From: Roseburia sp.
GTDB taxonomy: Bacteria > Bacillota > Clostridia > Oscillospirales > Ruminococcaceae
DNA length: 64,000 nucleotides
Direction of reading: 5' to 3'
Assembly: GCA_023666265.1 (NCBI GenBank)
Contig: JAMPCH010000008.1
Location: 1-64,000, forward strand
The notes under the pieces were generated by a model. The model was not told the DNA's origin and did not search any database. It was given only the letters and a program-made list of their open reading frames with translations. A program made the translations under genes and the position numbers. Of the stretch, positions 50,982-59,731 are shown in pieces. Positions within the stretch are counted from its first letter, which is position 1; each line of letters begins with the position of its first letter.

Positions 50982-52320
50982 TTGTTCCTCCGTATTCGAT
51001 ACATTTTTGAACGAACCGCTCGGCGATCCTCGGCGCGGCGTAAAAATAGAGGTGGGGAAATCCCGCGTATAAGCTTTCGCCCGCGTGAACGCACCGCCAA
51101 CGCCGCCCGTCGTTTTTTCGGGCGATAAAGCCGTCTCCGTTTTTTTCGCTGTCCCAATAGTGAAATTCGTGCGCCGGGAATTTTTCGCCCCGCCCGGAGA
51201 GGAGGTTATCCGCCTCGGCGGTCAGCTCGATATAGCCGAAGCGCTGCAGCTTCGGCGTTTTAAACGCCTTCCCGTCAATGATCCCGACCCCCTCACGCGC
51301 CGTCCCGTCCTCGTCCTCAAAGCTTTTATGAAGGTAGATAAATCCCCCGCATTCCGCGATCGTCGGCAGCCCCGCGCGTATTTTACGGTACAGCTCCCGA
51401 CGAAGCGGGACATTCTCGGCGAGCCGCCGCGCGTACAGCTCGGGATACCCGCCGCAAAGGATCAGACCGCAGGCATTGTCGGGGATCCGCCGATCGGTCA
51501 GCGGCGAAAAAAAGCATATTTCACAGCCCGTTTTTTCCAGTAGGGCGAGGTTCTCCGAATAGAGGAAACAAAACGCCTCGTCCCGCGCGACCGCGATCAC
51601 GGGCGGCTTCGCGGCGGGGAGCTTTTTAAGCGTCGGGGCGCGAAAGTCGGGGAAGGGGCGCTCGGAGATCGCCAAGAGCCGATCGAGCGAGATACACCGC
51701 TCGGCGAGTGCGCCAAGCCCCTCGATCTTCTCTTTTAATCCGCCAATTTCGTTCGGCGTGAGAAGTCCGAGGTGACGGCTCTCGATGACGAAGTCGTTCG
51801 GGGGGAGATAGCCGAGAAATTCGGTATCGAGCGCGGCGCAAATTTCCTTCGCCAAACCGACCAGCCGCTCGGGGAGGCGGTTAAAGATAAAGCCCGCGAT
51901 CCGATTCGGCTCTCGGTAGTTAAGGAAGCCTTTTACGACCGCCCCGATCGAGTCGCTCATCCCCTTACAGTCCACAACGATCGCGGCGGGCGTTTCCGTG
52001 ACCTCGGAGACCGAGTAAGCCGACCCGCGTCCGTTATACCCGTCATAAAAGCCCATCACGCCCTCGATCACGGAAACGTCGGAACTGATGCTCCTGTCAT
52101 AAAGTAAAAATTTAAGGGTATCGTCGCCGCAAAAAAAGCTGTCCAAGTTATACGCGTGAGCGCCGACGATCCTTTCGTGAAACATCGGGTCGATATAGTC
52201 GGAACCGCATTTAAACGACGAAACGGTCAAGCCCCTTTTTTTGAGCGCGGCTAAGACCCCACAGGTCACGGTCGTTTTACCGCATCCGCTATGCGTCCCG
52301 CCGATGAGGAAACGCTTCAA
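50974..52320 (-). CDS. cbiA: cobyrinic acid a,c-diamide synthase
   Basis: A 448-residue glutamine-dependent amidotransferase. The N-terminal P-loop is GGTHSGCGKTT; YNLDSFFCGDD and EGVMGFYDGY are typical; the glutaminase domain has the Cys in IAECGGFIYLH. It overlaps neighbours by four and eight bases. Confidence 0.96.
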   Translation of the reverse strand: MKRFLIGGTHSGCGKTTVTCGVLAALKKRGLTVSSFKCGSDYIDPMFHERIVGAHAYNLDSFFCGDDTLKFLLYDRSISSDVSVIEGVMGFYDGYNGRGSAYSVSEVTETPAAIVVDCKGMSDSIGAVVKGFLNYREPNRIAGFIFNRLPERLVGLAKEICAALDTEFLGYLPPNDFVIESRHLGLLTPNEIGGLKEKIEGLGALAERCISLDRLLAISERPFPDFRAPTLKKLPAAKPPVIAVARDEAFCFLYSENLALLEKTGCEICFFSPLTDRRIPDNACGLILCGGYPELYARRLAENVPLRRELYRKIRAGLPTIAECGGFIYLHKSFEDEDGTAREGVGIIDGKAFKTPKLQRFGYIELTAEADNLLSGRGEKFPAHEFHYWDSEKNGDGFIARKNDGRRWRCVHAGESLYAGFPHLYFYAAPRIAERFVQKCIEYGGTNG

Positions 52321-53507
52321 TCTCTCGCCCCCTTTAAGAGAAACACGGGATTTTCCGCCGCGAGCATGGTGTGTCCGCCGATCCTTTTGGTTCGCGTGAC
52401 GGCGATCTGGACGATCTCGGGGGTCACCCCGAATTGATCAAAAGCCCTCGCGGCGGTCGATAGGGTCTCTAACGAGACGGCGGCGGTCACGACGTCGGCG
52501 CGGGGATTTTTTTGATAAGCGGCGCTTAAGATCGCGCCGATCCCTTCGCTCCCGCCGCCGATAAAGACCTTATCGGGGGCGGGAAGCGCGTCGAGACATT
52601 CGGGCGCGTCCCCGAGGACGACGCGGAGGTTATCACAGCCGAATTTGACCGCGTTCCTTTTCGTCAGCGCTACCGCCTCTTGATCGCGGTCGACGGAATA
52701 GACCGCGCCGTCATAGCTCTGTAAAGCCATCTCGACCGATACCGACCCCGTACCCGAGCCGACGTCCCAGCAGACGTCCCTTGAGCCGATATTTAGCTTT
52801 GAGATCAGGATACCGCGTACCTCCGCCTTGGTCATCGGGACGTCCCCGCGAAGAAATTCGCCGTCGGCGATCCCGCTCTCGATCCCGCGCTCATAGGACG
52901 TGTTTTCGACGACCATAACGGATAACTTATCAAAGCTTTTATCGGCTAGGTCACGCGCCCTCCCCGAGACGATATTTTCGTTCGCGAGCGAGAGATTTTC
53001 GCCGATGTGGACGGTGAGGTCGCCGAGACCGTATTTGACCGTTTTTTGACAAATATCCGACGGCGAGACCGCCCCGCCGAGGAGGAAGAAGCAGTACGGG
53101 TTTCGGCGGATATTTCGGATGATATTCGCGCTCGCGCCGTGGAGGCTGATAAATCTCATCTCGCTCCACGGTATTTTGAGCTTAGAGCAGAAATAAGCGG
53201 GGGAGGAGACCCCGCAGATCAGCTCGGGGTCATATCCCGCCAGCGCGTCGAGGAGAGGCTTCGCGGCGCTGAAAAAGCCGCAGTCGCCCGACACCGGGAT
53301 CGCGACGGTCTCATAGCGGCTTCCCGCGATCCATTCGCCGATCTCCTCCGCCCTCCAGCTGATAAAGGTCGGCTTATTTAAATTTTTAAAGGGCTCGATC
53401 ATGCGCCTCGCGCCGACGAGCGCGTCCGCCGAGCGGATCGCCTCCCGCGCCTCCCGCGTCAGCGTTTTTTCGCCGTCCATACCGATCCCGACGATATAAA
53501 TCTTCAT
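52317..53507 (-). CDS. cbiET: fused precorrin-6Y methyltransferase CbiE-CbiT
   Basis: A 396-residue fusion. The N-terminal CbiE part (MKIYIVGIGMDGEKTLT ... VSGDCGFFSAA) methylates C-5; the C-terminal CbiT part, from about residue 215, methylates C-15 and decarboxylates, with the SAM motif WDVGSGTGSVSVEMA. Start ATG 53507 has GGAG upstream. The fusion corresponds to aerobic CobL. Confidence 0.95.
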   Translation of the reverse strand: MKIYIVGIGMDGEKTLTREAREAIRSADALVGARRMIEPFKNLNKPTFISWRAEEIGEWIAGSRYETVAIPVSGDCGFFSAAKPLLDALAGYDPELICGVSSPAYFCSKLKIPWSEMRFISLHGASANIIRNIRRNPYCFFLLGGAVSPSDICQKTVKYGLGDLTVHIGENLSLANENIVSGRARDLADKSFDKLSVMVVENTSYERGIESGIADGEFLRGDVPMTKAEVRGILISKLNIGSRDVCWDVGSGTGSVSVEMALQSYDGAVYSVDRDQEAVALTKRNAVKFGCDNLRVVLGDAPECLDALPAPDKVFIGGGSEGIGAILSAAYQKNPRADVVTAAVSLETLSTAARAFDQFGVTPEIVQIAVTRTKRIGGHTMLAAENPVFLLKGARD

Positions 53508-54262
53508 GTCTGATACTCCGATCTTTGACAAATGATCTTTTCGAGTTCGCCGATCGTATATCCGCTCTCGCGCGGTCGTCTGAGCGTGATCAGCCCGATC
53601 CCGGCGGACTTCGCCGCCTCGACCTTTTGGGGGTATCCGCCCGCCTCGCCGCTCTCCTTCGTCAGGAGGATCTGGACCCCGCTTTGCCGGATATGCGCGA
53701 TATTTTCCCCGACGGAGAAGGGCCCTTTCCCGAGAATGACCTTCTCACGGTCAAAGCCGAGCGAGGCGCAATATTCCGCGATCCCCTCGGCGGGAAGCGC
53801 CCTGACCCAAACGCGGGAACGATAGTTTATCACACTTTTTAAAAGCGGTAGCTCCTTACTCCCGAGCGTGCTTAAAACGCGCTTGTCCGAGCGGTTCAGC
53901 TCGTCGATCGCCTCGTCGATACGGTCGACGACCTTCCCCGCGAGGGCGGGCTGTTCCTCTCTCACGAGGCGATAGAGGCTTCGCCCCGTCGCCGTACAGG
54001 CGGCGCGGATATTCTCGGTCGCGAGCGCGGCGTAAGGGTGGGTCGCGTCGATGATCGGGTCAAAGCGCCCCCCCGCGATGAGGCGCTCGATCTGCGGACG
54101 GTCGAGCCGCCCGATCATAATATTTATGCTTTTGTTTTTGGGAAGGAGTTCTGCCCCGTAAGCCGTCGTGACCGAGACCGAGACCGCGATCCCCCGCTCG
54201 GCGCAAAGCTCCGCGAGCCGCCGCCCCTCCGACGTCCCGCCGAAGATCAGAAGCTCAGACAT
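53504..54262 (-). CDS. cbiJ: cobalt-precorrin-6A reductase
   Basis: NADH-dependent reduction of the corrin ring; 252 residues from ATG 54262 (MSELLIFGGTSEGRRLAELC). IIDATHPYA and the C-terminal LLTKESGEAGGYPQKVEA are signatures. It overlaps cbiH by eight bases. A near copy of the dispersed motif lies in the gene at about 54129-54148. Confidence 0.95.
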   Translation of the reverse strand: MSELLIFGGTSEGRRLAELCAERGIAVSVSVTTAYGAELLPKNKSINIMIGRLDRPQIERLIAGGRFDPIIDATHPYAALATENIRAACTATGRSLYRLVREEQPALAGKVVDRIDEAIDELNRSDKRVLSTLGSKELPLLKSVINYRSRVWVRALPAEGIAEYCASLGFDREKVILGKGPFSVGENIAHIRQSGVQILLTKESGEAGGYPQKVEAAKSAGIGLITLRRPRESGYTIGELEKIICQRSEYQT

Positions 54263-54980
54263 TTTTATAGCCTCTCGGGGCGACCATTTTATCGCCGACG
54301 ACCTTTGTCTCCGACGAGCCGACGAAGACCGTCGTGAACATATCCGCGTCAACGTCCTTTAGCTCCGATAACGTTAAGATCGCGTGGCGCTCGCCCGCTC
54401 GACCGATATTTTTGACGTACCCGCAGATCGTTTCGGGCGGCTTATATTCGAGTAAGATCTCACAGGCTTTTTTGAGGTGATCGGGTCGTCCTTTTGAGGC
54501 GGGGTTATATAAGACGATCGCGAGGTCAGCCCGAGCCGCGTGACGAAGGCGAAGCTCGATCTTCTCCGACGGGGTGAGAAGGTCGGAGAGACTGATGACC
54601 GCGAAATCGCCGGTAAGCGGCGCGCCGAGGATCGCCCCGCCGCTAAGCGCCGAGGTGACGCCCGCGACGACCGCGATCTCGACGCTCGGATAGCGCGGCG
54701 AAAGCTCGTAGGTAAGCCCCGCCATCCCATAGACCTCGCTGTCCCCGCTACAGACGAGCGCGACCGTCCTACCGTCCGCCGCCTGTTTTAAGGCGTACTC
54801 GACGCGTTCCCTTTCGCCGCGCATACCCGTGGAAAAAAACTCCTTCTCGGGGAAAAGCTTTTTCATCAGATCGGTATAGACCCGATAGCCGACGATCAGG
54901 TCGCTTTTTTTTAGGGCGCTCTCCGCCCCGATCGTCATACTCTCGCGATCGCCCGCGCCAAAGCCCACCACATATAACAT
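54255..54980 (-). CDS. cbiH: cobalt-precorrin-3B C17-methyltransferase
   Basis: The ring-contraction methyltransferase; 241 residues from ATG 54980 (MLYVVGFGAGDRESMTIGAE). VALVCSGDSEVYGMAGLTYE is the tetrapyrrole methylase motif. Its ribosome-binding site, GAGGTG, lies inside the terminal repeat of the MITE directly upstream, the only place in the operon where neighbouring genes do not overlap. Confidence 0.94.
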   Translation of the reverse strand: MLYVVGFGAGDRESMTIGAESALKKSDLIVGYRVYTDLMKKLFPEKEFFSTGMRGERERVEYALKQAADGRTVALVCSGDSEVYGMAGLTYELSPRYPSVEIAVVAGVTSALSGGAILGAPLTGDFAVISLSDLLTPSEKIELRLRHAARADLAIVLYNPASKGRPDHLKKACEILLEYKPPETICGYVKNIGRAGERHAILTLSELKDVDADMFTTVFVGSSETKVVGDKMVAPRGYKNV

Positions 54981-54983
54981 AAA

Positions 54984-55154
54984 GGCAACACCTCGCAATG
55001 ACCGGTTACACCTTTGCCGTCCGATTGACAGTCATATTTTCCGCCATATCGCATCGATTTTCTTTGAAAGGCGTCAGCCTTCCTGCATAAAATCAATACA
55101 ATCTGACAAAAAATCTGACTGCCACTCGAACGACAATCATTGTGAGGTGTAGCC
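54984..55154. mobile_element. MITE-like element, copy 3 (171 bp) inside the cobalamin operon
   Basis: Terminal repeats GGCAACACCTCGCAATGA / TCATTGTGAGGTGTAGCC enclose an internally deleted version of the same family (GTCCGATTGACAGTCATATT, CAGCCTTCCTGCATAAAATC, GACTGCCACTCGAACGACAA). It abuts the cbiG stop codon exactly on one side and lies three bases from the cbiH ATG on the other. Flanks TTAA and TTTA (minus strand) are nearly a target duplication. Confidence 0.85.
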
Positions 55155-56189
55155 TTAAAATATCTTCCTCTCAAAATCGAGCGTTAGGGGGATCTCCGCC
55201 GCCGCGACGGTCACCCCGCTGCCTGTCGTTTTCGGGATCACGAGCGTTCCCCCGCTTCGGAGTACCGCGCTCCGCTCGCATACGTTATCCGCCCCCGTCC
55301 GCGCCTTCACAAAATCGGAGCTTTTAAAATCCCCCTCAACGCTCATCAGCACCTCGGCGGGATAGGCGGTCAGGGCGATCCCCGCTTTTTTACAAAATCC
55401 GATCAAGCCCTTTTCCCCCGCCTTAAGGTCGATCGTCGCCGCCGCGCCGATCCGCGCCGGGTCGATCCCCGCGCGGGAAAAGGCTTCGCCGACCCGATCC
55501 CGTATGACCTCGGCGGGGGTGTTTTTTTTACAGCCGATCCCCACGACGATATTTTTCGGGACGAGGTTCAGCGTGAGCGCGAAGGGCTTACGCGCGGCGT
55601 TCGCCGACACGACGATCCCCGCCTCGCTCGGCTCGCTCGTCAGCTCGGGCGGTAAACGGACGAAGGGGTAATCGCTCAAGAAGCCTATTTTTTGATCGTT
55701 TAAGACGGCGGCGGCGATCTCCTTCGCGGCTTTAAGATCGGCGATGATCAATCCGTTCGCCGCCGCGAAGAGATCGGGCGAGAACCGCCCGCCCGCGTCG
55801 GTCGCCGTCGTAAGGACGGCGACCGCCCCGAGCCGCTTGGCGACGACCTGTGCGAGCCGATTCGCGCCGCCGAGGTGACCCGATAAGAGCGGGATCATAT
55901 ATTTACCGCGCTCGTCCGCGACGACGACCGCCGGGTCGCTCGTTTTAGAGCGGACGAGGGGCGCGATCGCCCGTACCGCGATCCCGCAGGAGCAGACGAA
56001 GATCAAGCCCTCCGCCGAGGAAAAAGCCTTCTCCGCGACGGCGTGAACGTCCGAAAAAGGCTCGGACGACCCGTCGGAATATTTATAAAAGCAGTATTTT
56101 TTTACGGCGTGATCCTCGGCGAGGGCTATGCCGATCTTCTCCGAGAGAAGCCGTCCTCTCTCCGTCACGGATATGATCGCGATCCTCAT
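55155..56189 (-). CDS. cbiG: cobalt-precorrin-5A hydrolase
   Basis: Opens the delta-lactone and releases acetaldehyde. The 344-residue protein has FVCSCGIAVRAIAPLVRSK, VVVADERGKYMIPLLSGHLG and the C-terminal domain (VVGIGCKKNTPAEVIRD). It overlaps cbiF by four bases; the stop codon is the last base pairs before a MITE. Confidence 0.95.
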   Translation of the reverse strand: MRIAIISVTERGRLLSEKIGIALAEDHAVKKYCFYKYSDGSSEPFSDVHAVAEKAFSSAEGLIFVCSCGIAVRAIAPLVRSKTSDPAVVVADERGKYMIPLLSGHLGGANRLAQVVAKRLGAVAVLTTATDAGGRFSPDLFAAANGLIIADLKAAKEIAAAVLNDQKIGFLSDYPFVRLPPELTSEPSEAGIVVSANAARKPFALTLNLVPKNIVVGIGCKKNTPAEVIRDRVGEAFSRAGIDPARIGAAATIDLKAGEKGLIGFCKKAGIALTAYPAEVLMSVEGDFKSSDFVKARTGADNVCERSAVLRSGGTLVIPKTTGSGVTVAAAEIPLTLDFERKIF

Positions 56190-56941
56190 GCCTTCGCCTT
56201 TCGATATCCCGTTTCAAACGCGGGGTCGTACAGCCGCGAGAGCGAATGATCGTCGCCGAGGAAGTTTCCCACGGCGATCAGCGCGGTCCTCTCGATCCCG
56301 TTTTTTTTGGCGGTCTCCGCTAAGTCGCCGACCCGACAGCGGCAGATCTTTTCGTCCGCCCAGCTCGCCTTATAGACGATCGCGGCGGGCGTTTCGGGGG
56401 AATATCCCCCTCGGATCAGCTTTTGGGACAGCTCCGCGAGCATTCCCGCGCTTAAAAAGATCACCATGGTCGCGCCGTGCGCCGCGAGACGCTCGACGTC
56501 CTCGCGCCCGGGGACGGGGGTACGCCCCGCGAGCCGCGTGAGGATGACCGTCTGGCTCACGTCGGGGAGGGTATATTCCGTCTTTAGCGCCGCCGCCGCG
56601 CCGCAAAAGGAGCTTACCCCGGGACAGACGCGATAGGCGATCCCGAGCCGATCGAGGCGGTCGAACTGTTCGCGTACCGCGCCGTAGAGCGACGGGTCGC
56701 CCGTATGGAGGCGGACGGTATTTTTCCCCGCGCGCTCCGCCCGCTCGATCACGTCGATCACCTCGTCGAGCGTCATACGCGAGCTGTCGAATATTTCACA
56801 GTCCTCCCGCGCGTACCCGAGTAGCTCGGGGTTCACGAGCGATCCCGCGTAAACGATCACGTCCGCCCCCTCGATCAGAGCCTTCCCGCGAAGCGTGAGG
56901 AGGTCGGCGGCGCCGCAACCCGCCCCCACAAAATCAACCAT
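56186..56941 (-). CDS. cbiF: cobalt-precorrin-4 C11-methyltransferase
   Basis: A 251-residue SAM-dependent tetrapyrrole methylase: VDFVGAGCGAADLLTLRG, VIVYAGSLVNPELL, and RLHTGDPSLYGAVREQ. It overlaps cbiD by eight bases and cbiG by four. Confidence 0.96.
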   Translation of the reverse strand: MVDFVGAGCGAADLLTLRGKALIEGADVIVYAGSLVNPELLGYAREDCEIFDSSRMTLDEVIDVIERAERAGKNTVRLHTGDPSLYGAVREQFDRLDRLGIAYRVCPGVSSFCGAAAALKTEYTLPDVSQTVILTRLAGRTPVPGREDVERLAAHGATMVIFLSAGMLAELSQKLIRGGYSPETPAAIVYKASWADEKICRCRVGDLAETAKKNGIERTALIAVGNFLGDDHSLSRLYDPAFETGYRKAKA

Positions 56942-58070
56942 CGTATTCCTCCGCTATTTCCCTAAATAATCGATCGTAAGACGGCGTTTTAACGACGACC
57001 CCGTGTTTATCCGAGAACATGACCGCGCCGACGGTCAGCGCGTTTTTTACCCGCGCGTTCAGATAAAACGCCGCTCGCTCCGCGAGGATATCCAGCGTCC
57101 GCCGAAAGGCTTCGTCCCCCGAAAGAAGCGCGAGCGCCGCGTCCGTCGTCGCGCAGTCGGGGAGCTTTTTTAAGAGACCGACGTCCGCGCCCGCGAGGAC
57201 GCCGCAGGTCACAAGCACGTCCATGCGCCCGTCCGCCTGTCCCGAGTGGGTATTCATGATCCCCGCGCCGAGCTTGACGAGCTTCCCGATATGCCCGACG
57301 ATGAGCGCGTTTTTAAAGCCGAGCTCGATCGCGGCGTCGAGCGCCTCGCCGATGAAATTACTGCATTTTACGCTCTTCCCGAGCGCGAACGGCATTTTTT
57401 CCGCGATAAAATTTCCGCTGTAATTCCCTAGAGTAAGGAGGAGGCTTTTATGCCCCTCCGCTCTCCTCATTTTTTCCTCGAGGCGGATCGTCTCGATCAG
57501 GGCGGCGTTACTCATCGGCTCGACGATCCCGGTCGTCCCGATCACGGAGATCCCGCCCTCGATCCCCATACGCGGGTTATAGGTCTTTTTTGCGACCTCC
57601 GCTCCTTCGGGCGCGTAGATCGTTACGCGAAACCCGCCGCGCGTCTCGTATTTCTCGGCGACCTCCTCGATCGCGGCGGCGATCATCCTTCGCGGGACGG
57701 AATTGATCGCGTATTCGCCGACGGGCTGATCGAGTCCCGTCTTTGTGACCCGACCGATCCCGACCCCGCCCGTGATCTCGACCCCCGAGGGGATACGGCT
57801 CACTTCGGCGAAGATAAGGAGACCGTTCGTCGCGTCCGGGTCGTCGCCGCCGTCCTTCTTGACCGCGCAGGAGGCGAAGCCGTCGGAGATCGCGGCTTCC
57901 TCGACCCTGACCCTGAGCGGCGTACCGTTCGGAGTCACGATCTCGGAGAAGTCCGGCGTTTCCCCGGTGATGAGCGCCCTCGCCGCCGCCTTCGCGGCGA
58001 GGGCGGCGCAAGAACCCGTCGTAAACCCGAGGCGAAGCATTCTCCCGCCCCGGTAAACAGAACCTTCCAA
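56934..58070 (-). CDS. cbiD: cobalt-precorrin-5B C1-methyltransferase
   Basis: Methylates C-1; first gene of the large operon. TTG 58070 is preferred: GGGAAGGAG ends seven bases upstream and the product MEGSVYRGGRMLRLGFTTGS aligns with the family start, whereas ATG 58040 would lose ten residues and has poor spacing. The 378-residue protein has GFTTGSCAALAAKAA, LIFAEVSRIP and LTLGNYSGNF. The ribosome-binding site is part of a copy of the dispersed motif. Confidence 0.93.
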   Translation of the reverse strand: MEGSVYRGGRMLRLGFTTGSCAALAAKAAARALITGETPDFSEIVTPNGTPLRVRVEEAAISDGFASCAVKKDGGDDPDATNGLLIFAEVSRIPSGVEITGGVGIGRVTKTGLDQPVGEYAINSVPRRMIAAAIEEVAEKYETRGGFRVTIYAPEGAEVAKKTYNPRMGIEGGISVIGTTGIVEPMSNAALIETIRLEEKMRRAEGHKSLLLTLGNYSGNFIAEKMPFALGKSVKCSNFIGEALDAAIELGFKNALIVGHIGKLVKLGAGIMNTHSGQADGRMDVLVTCGVLAGADVGLLKKLPDCATTDAALALLSGDEAFRRTLDILAERAAFYLNARVKNALTVGAVMFSDKHGVVVKTPSYDRLFREIAEEYDG

Positions 58071-58084
58071 CGCGCGTCTCCTTC

Positions 58085-58125
58085 CCAAAAATAAAAACCG
58101 TTTAAGTCGACGCTTAAACGGTTTT
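58085..58125 (-). terminator. second terminator after riboswitch 2
   Basis: On the minus strand AAAACCGTTTAAG-CGTCGA-CTTAAACGGTTTT is followed by TATTTTTGGG. It lies just before the cbiD ribosome-binding site. Confidence 0.8.
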
Positions 58126-58146
58126 ATGAAAACACAAAAATAACAT

Positions 58147-58174
58147 CAAAAAACGGGCAAAAACGATTTTTGCC
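58147..58174 (-). terminator. first terminator after riboswitch 2
   Basis: On the minus strand GGCAAAAA-TCG-TTTTTGCC is followed by CGTTTTTTGAT. It is one of two terminators in series between aptamer and cbiD. Confidence 0.7.
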
Positions 58175-58249
58175 GTTCGATCGACGCTTCCCCGTATTCT
58201 CATCATCGCGCGGCTTCCGGAGCTCCGCAGACCCCGCGCGACACCCGCC

Positions 58250-58440
58250 CAAACGGAAGAATACGGGCAAGTATTCCGACTGATCGCTTGTTTCGCGGGA
58301 TAGCCCGCGAAACGTGTGTATCGCCTTCCCGAGCTTCCTCGGTGGCTGACCTTCGTCCGATACACATACAGCGAAACACGGCAACGGTCTTGTTCGGGAT
58401 TCACACCCGATTCCTTTTAATGACCCATATTCCGATACCC
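58250..58440 (-). promoter_or_regulatory. cobalamin riboswitch 2
   Basis: On the minus strand AAAAGGAATCGGGTGTGAATCC (58419-58397, in parts) is followed by GACCGTTGCCGTG, GTCAGCCACC, GGGAAGGCGA and CAGTCGGAATACTTGCCC, the order of conserved cobalamin-aptamer elements. Two terminators follow before cbiD, so high B12 should end transcription of the biosynthetic operon. Confidence 0.85.
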
Positions 58441-58442
58441 CT

Positions 58443-58471
58443 ATCCTATCATAAATTCCCTGTTTTGTCAA
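58443..58471 (-). promoter_or_regulatory. promoter of riboswitch 2 / cbiD operon
   Basis: TTGACA (58471-58466) and TAGGAT (58448-58443) on the minus strand are 17 bases apart. Confidence 0.8.
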
Positions 58472-58503
58472 GATTTATTTTTTCTTTTTGGGAAGGCGCG
58501 GTT

Positions 58504-59469
58504 TCACTCCAATTCATCCGCGTTTTCGGGTCGCCACTCATAGGTCTCTCGATCCATCTCCGGGTTACTAAAGACCGCATAAGCCAGCCGCCATTCGCCG
58601 TTCTCCCGAACGGCATAGCCGTTGATCGTCCGATGGAGCGGGACATGGTATTCGATCGTGTAATCGATGTAGTGCCATAAAAACTTACAGAACTCGTCGG
58701 TTCGGGCGGTGATCTCGAGGTAAGAGCGCTCGCGGAAGGGGTTCGTGACCCAATTCCCCACGCGTAAAAGGTCGATCCAAATGATCCCGTCCTCGTCGCT
58801 CAAAAAGAGCCGCCACGGACGCTCCTCCGTCCCGTATAAAAAGCGATCCGCGTAAGCCTCGGTATAGGTCGATCGCTCCGACTCCTCGATCTCTTTTACG
58901 GTTTTATAATAGTCGGAGCGTACCCTTATGGGGAACGTTTCCCCCAAACCGGGACCGATCGAATCGGGCAGATCGTCGAGAAACTCAAACGGGTATAGCT
59001 GACCGTTAGACCAACACAGGATATTTCGGTTCATGAGTAAGACGATCTCGTCCTCAAAGGACGAACCCTTCGGCGGCGGCGCGGCGACCGTGTCAAAGTT
59101 TTCAAACGCCTCGTCGTATGTATAGATCTCCCGCCAGTTCTCGGGGACGACGTACCCCTCGATCATCCAGTTATATGCCCCCGGATCGACGGTGGTCGCG
59201 GCGGGAAGAGCCGCCTCCTCCGATCCGCTCTCGAGGATCGCGGGAGCGGTCTCTTCCTCGGAGATCAAGACGGTCGCGGCGGTCGTCGGCTCTTCGGTCG
59301 CGGCGAGCGTTTCGCTCTCGCGCGGCTTCGCCTCGTCCGACCCCGTTACCGCCGTTTCGGCGGAACAGCCGCACCCGACGCACAGGATCAAAAGGACGGA
59401 CAGGATCGTTTTTGTGATCTTACGGCTCATTTCACGCGGGAGCTTGGGTACGTTCGTTTGGTTTGACAT
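58504..59469 (-). CDS. lipoprotein of unknown function
   Basis: A 321-residue protein not recognised. ATG 59469 has GAGGAAA upstream. A signal peptide (KITKTILSVLLILCVGCGCS) gives a lipobox at CVGC or CGC, followed by a 65-residue Thr/Glu/Ala-rich linker and a domain of about 220 residues containing many aromatic residues (FCKFLWHYIDYTIEYHVPLH). No catalytic motif is evident. It is transcribed toward the riboswitch but is not part of the cobalamin operon. Confidence 0.7.
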   Translation of the reverse strand: MSNQTNVPKLPREMSRKITKTILSVLLILCVGCGCSAETAVTGSDEAKPRESETLAATEEPTTAATVLISEEETAPAILESGSEEAALPAATTVDPGAYNWMIEGYVVPENWREIYTYDEAFENFDTVAAPPPKGSSFEDEIVLLMNRNILCWSNGQLYPFEFLDDLPDSIGPGLGETFPIRVRSDYYKTVKEIEESERSTYTEAYADRFLYGTEERPWRLFLSDEDGIIWIDLLRVGNWVTNPFRERSYLEITARTDEFCKFLWHYIDYTIEYHVPLHRTINGYAVRENGEWRLAYAVFSNPEMDRETYEWRPENADELE

Positions 59470-59483
59470 AGCTGTTTCCTCTT

Positions 59484-59714
59484 TTATTGTGATAGGATCT
59501 TTCGGATCTGATCCTCTGTCATACCGCTTCTACGCATTTTTTTCACGGCTTCCTCTAAGCCTTCTCTTTTGCCTTTATCGATCCCTCGTCTCTCGGCGTT
59601 TCTTAACGCCGAGCTTTCGTCCAAGATCCACTTCTCTCTGAGTCTCGCCATTTTGCGTACTTCCTCATCAAGGCTCATCTCGTGTAACGTAACCGCCGCC
59701 GTGTGATTTTGCAC
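59484..59714 (-). CDS. stand-alone Rpn C-terminal domain, copy 2 (76 aa)
   Basis: GTG 59714, with GGGGG about eight bases upstream, gives a 76-residue product. From residue 10 onward (LHEMSLDEEVRKMARLREKW ... MTEDQIRKILSQ) it matches the last 71 residues of the Rpn nuclease encoded at 60028-60843. The nuclease domain is absent. It has one KREGL unit in the repeat segment. It begins 17 bases after the stop of the previous copy. A role as an antitoxin-like partner is possible by analogy with RpnS. Confidence 0.7.
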   Translation of the reverse strand: MQNHTAAVTLHEMSLDEEVRKMARLREKWILDESSALRNAERRGIDKGKREGLEEAVKKMRRSGMTEDQIRKILSQ

Positions 59715-59731
59715 GTCGCATACCCCCGTTT

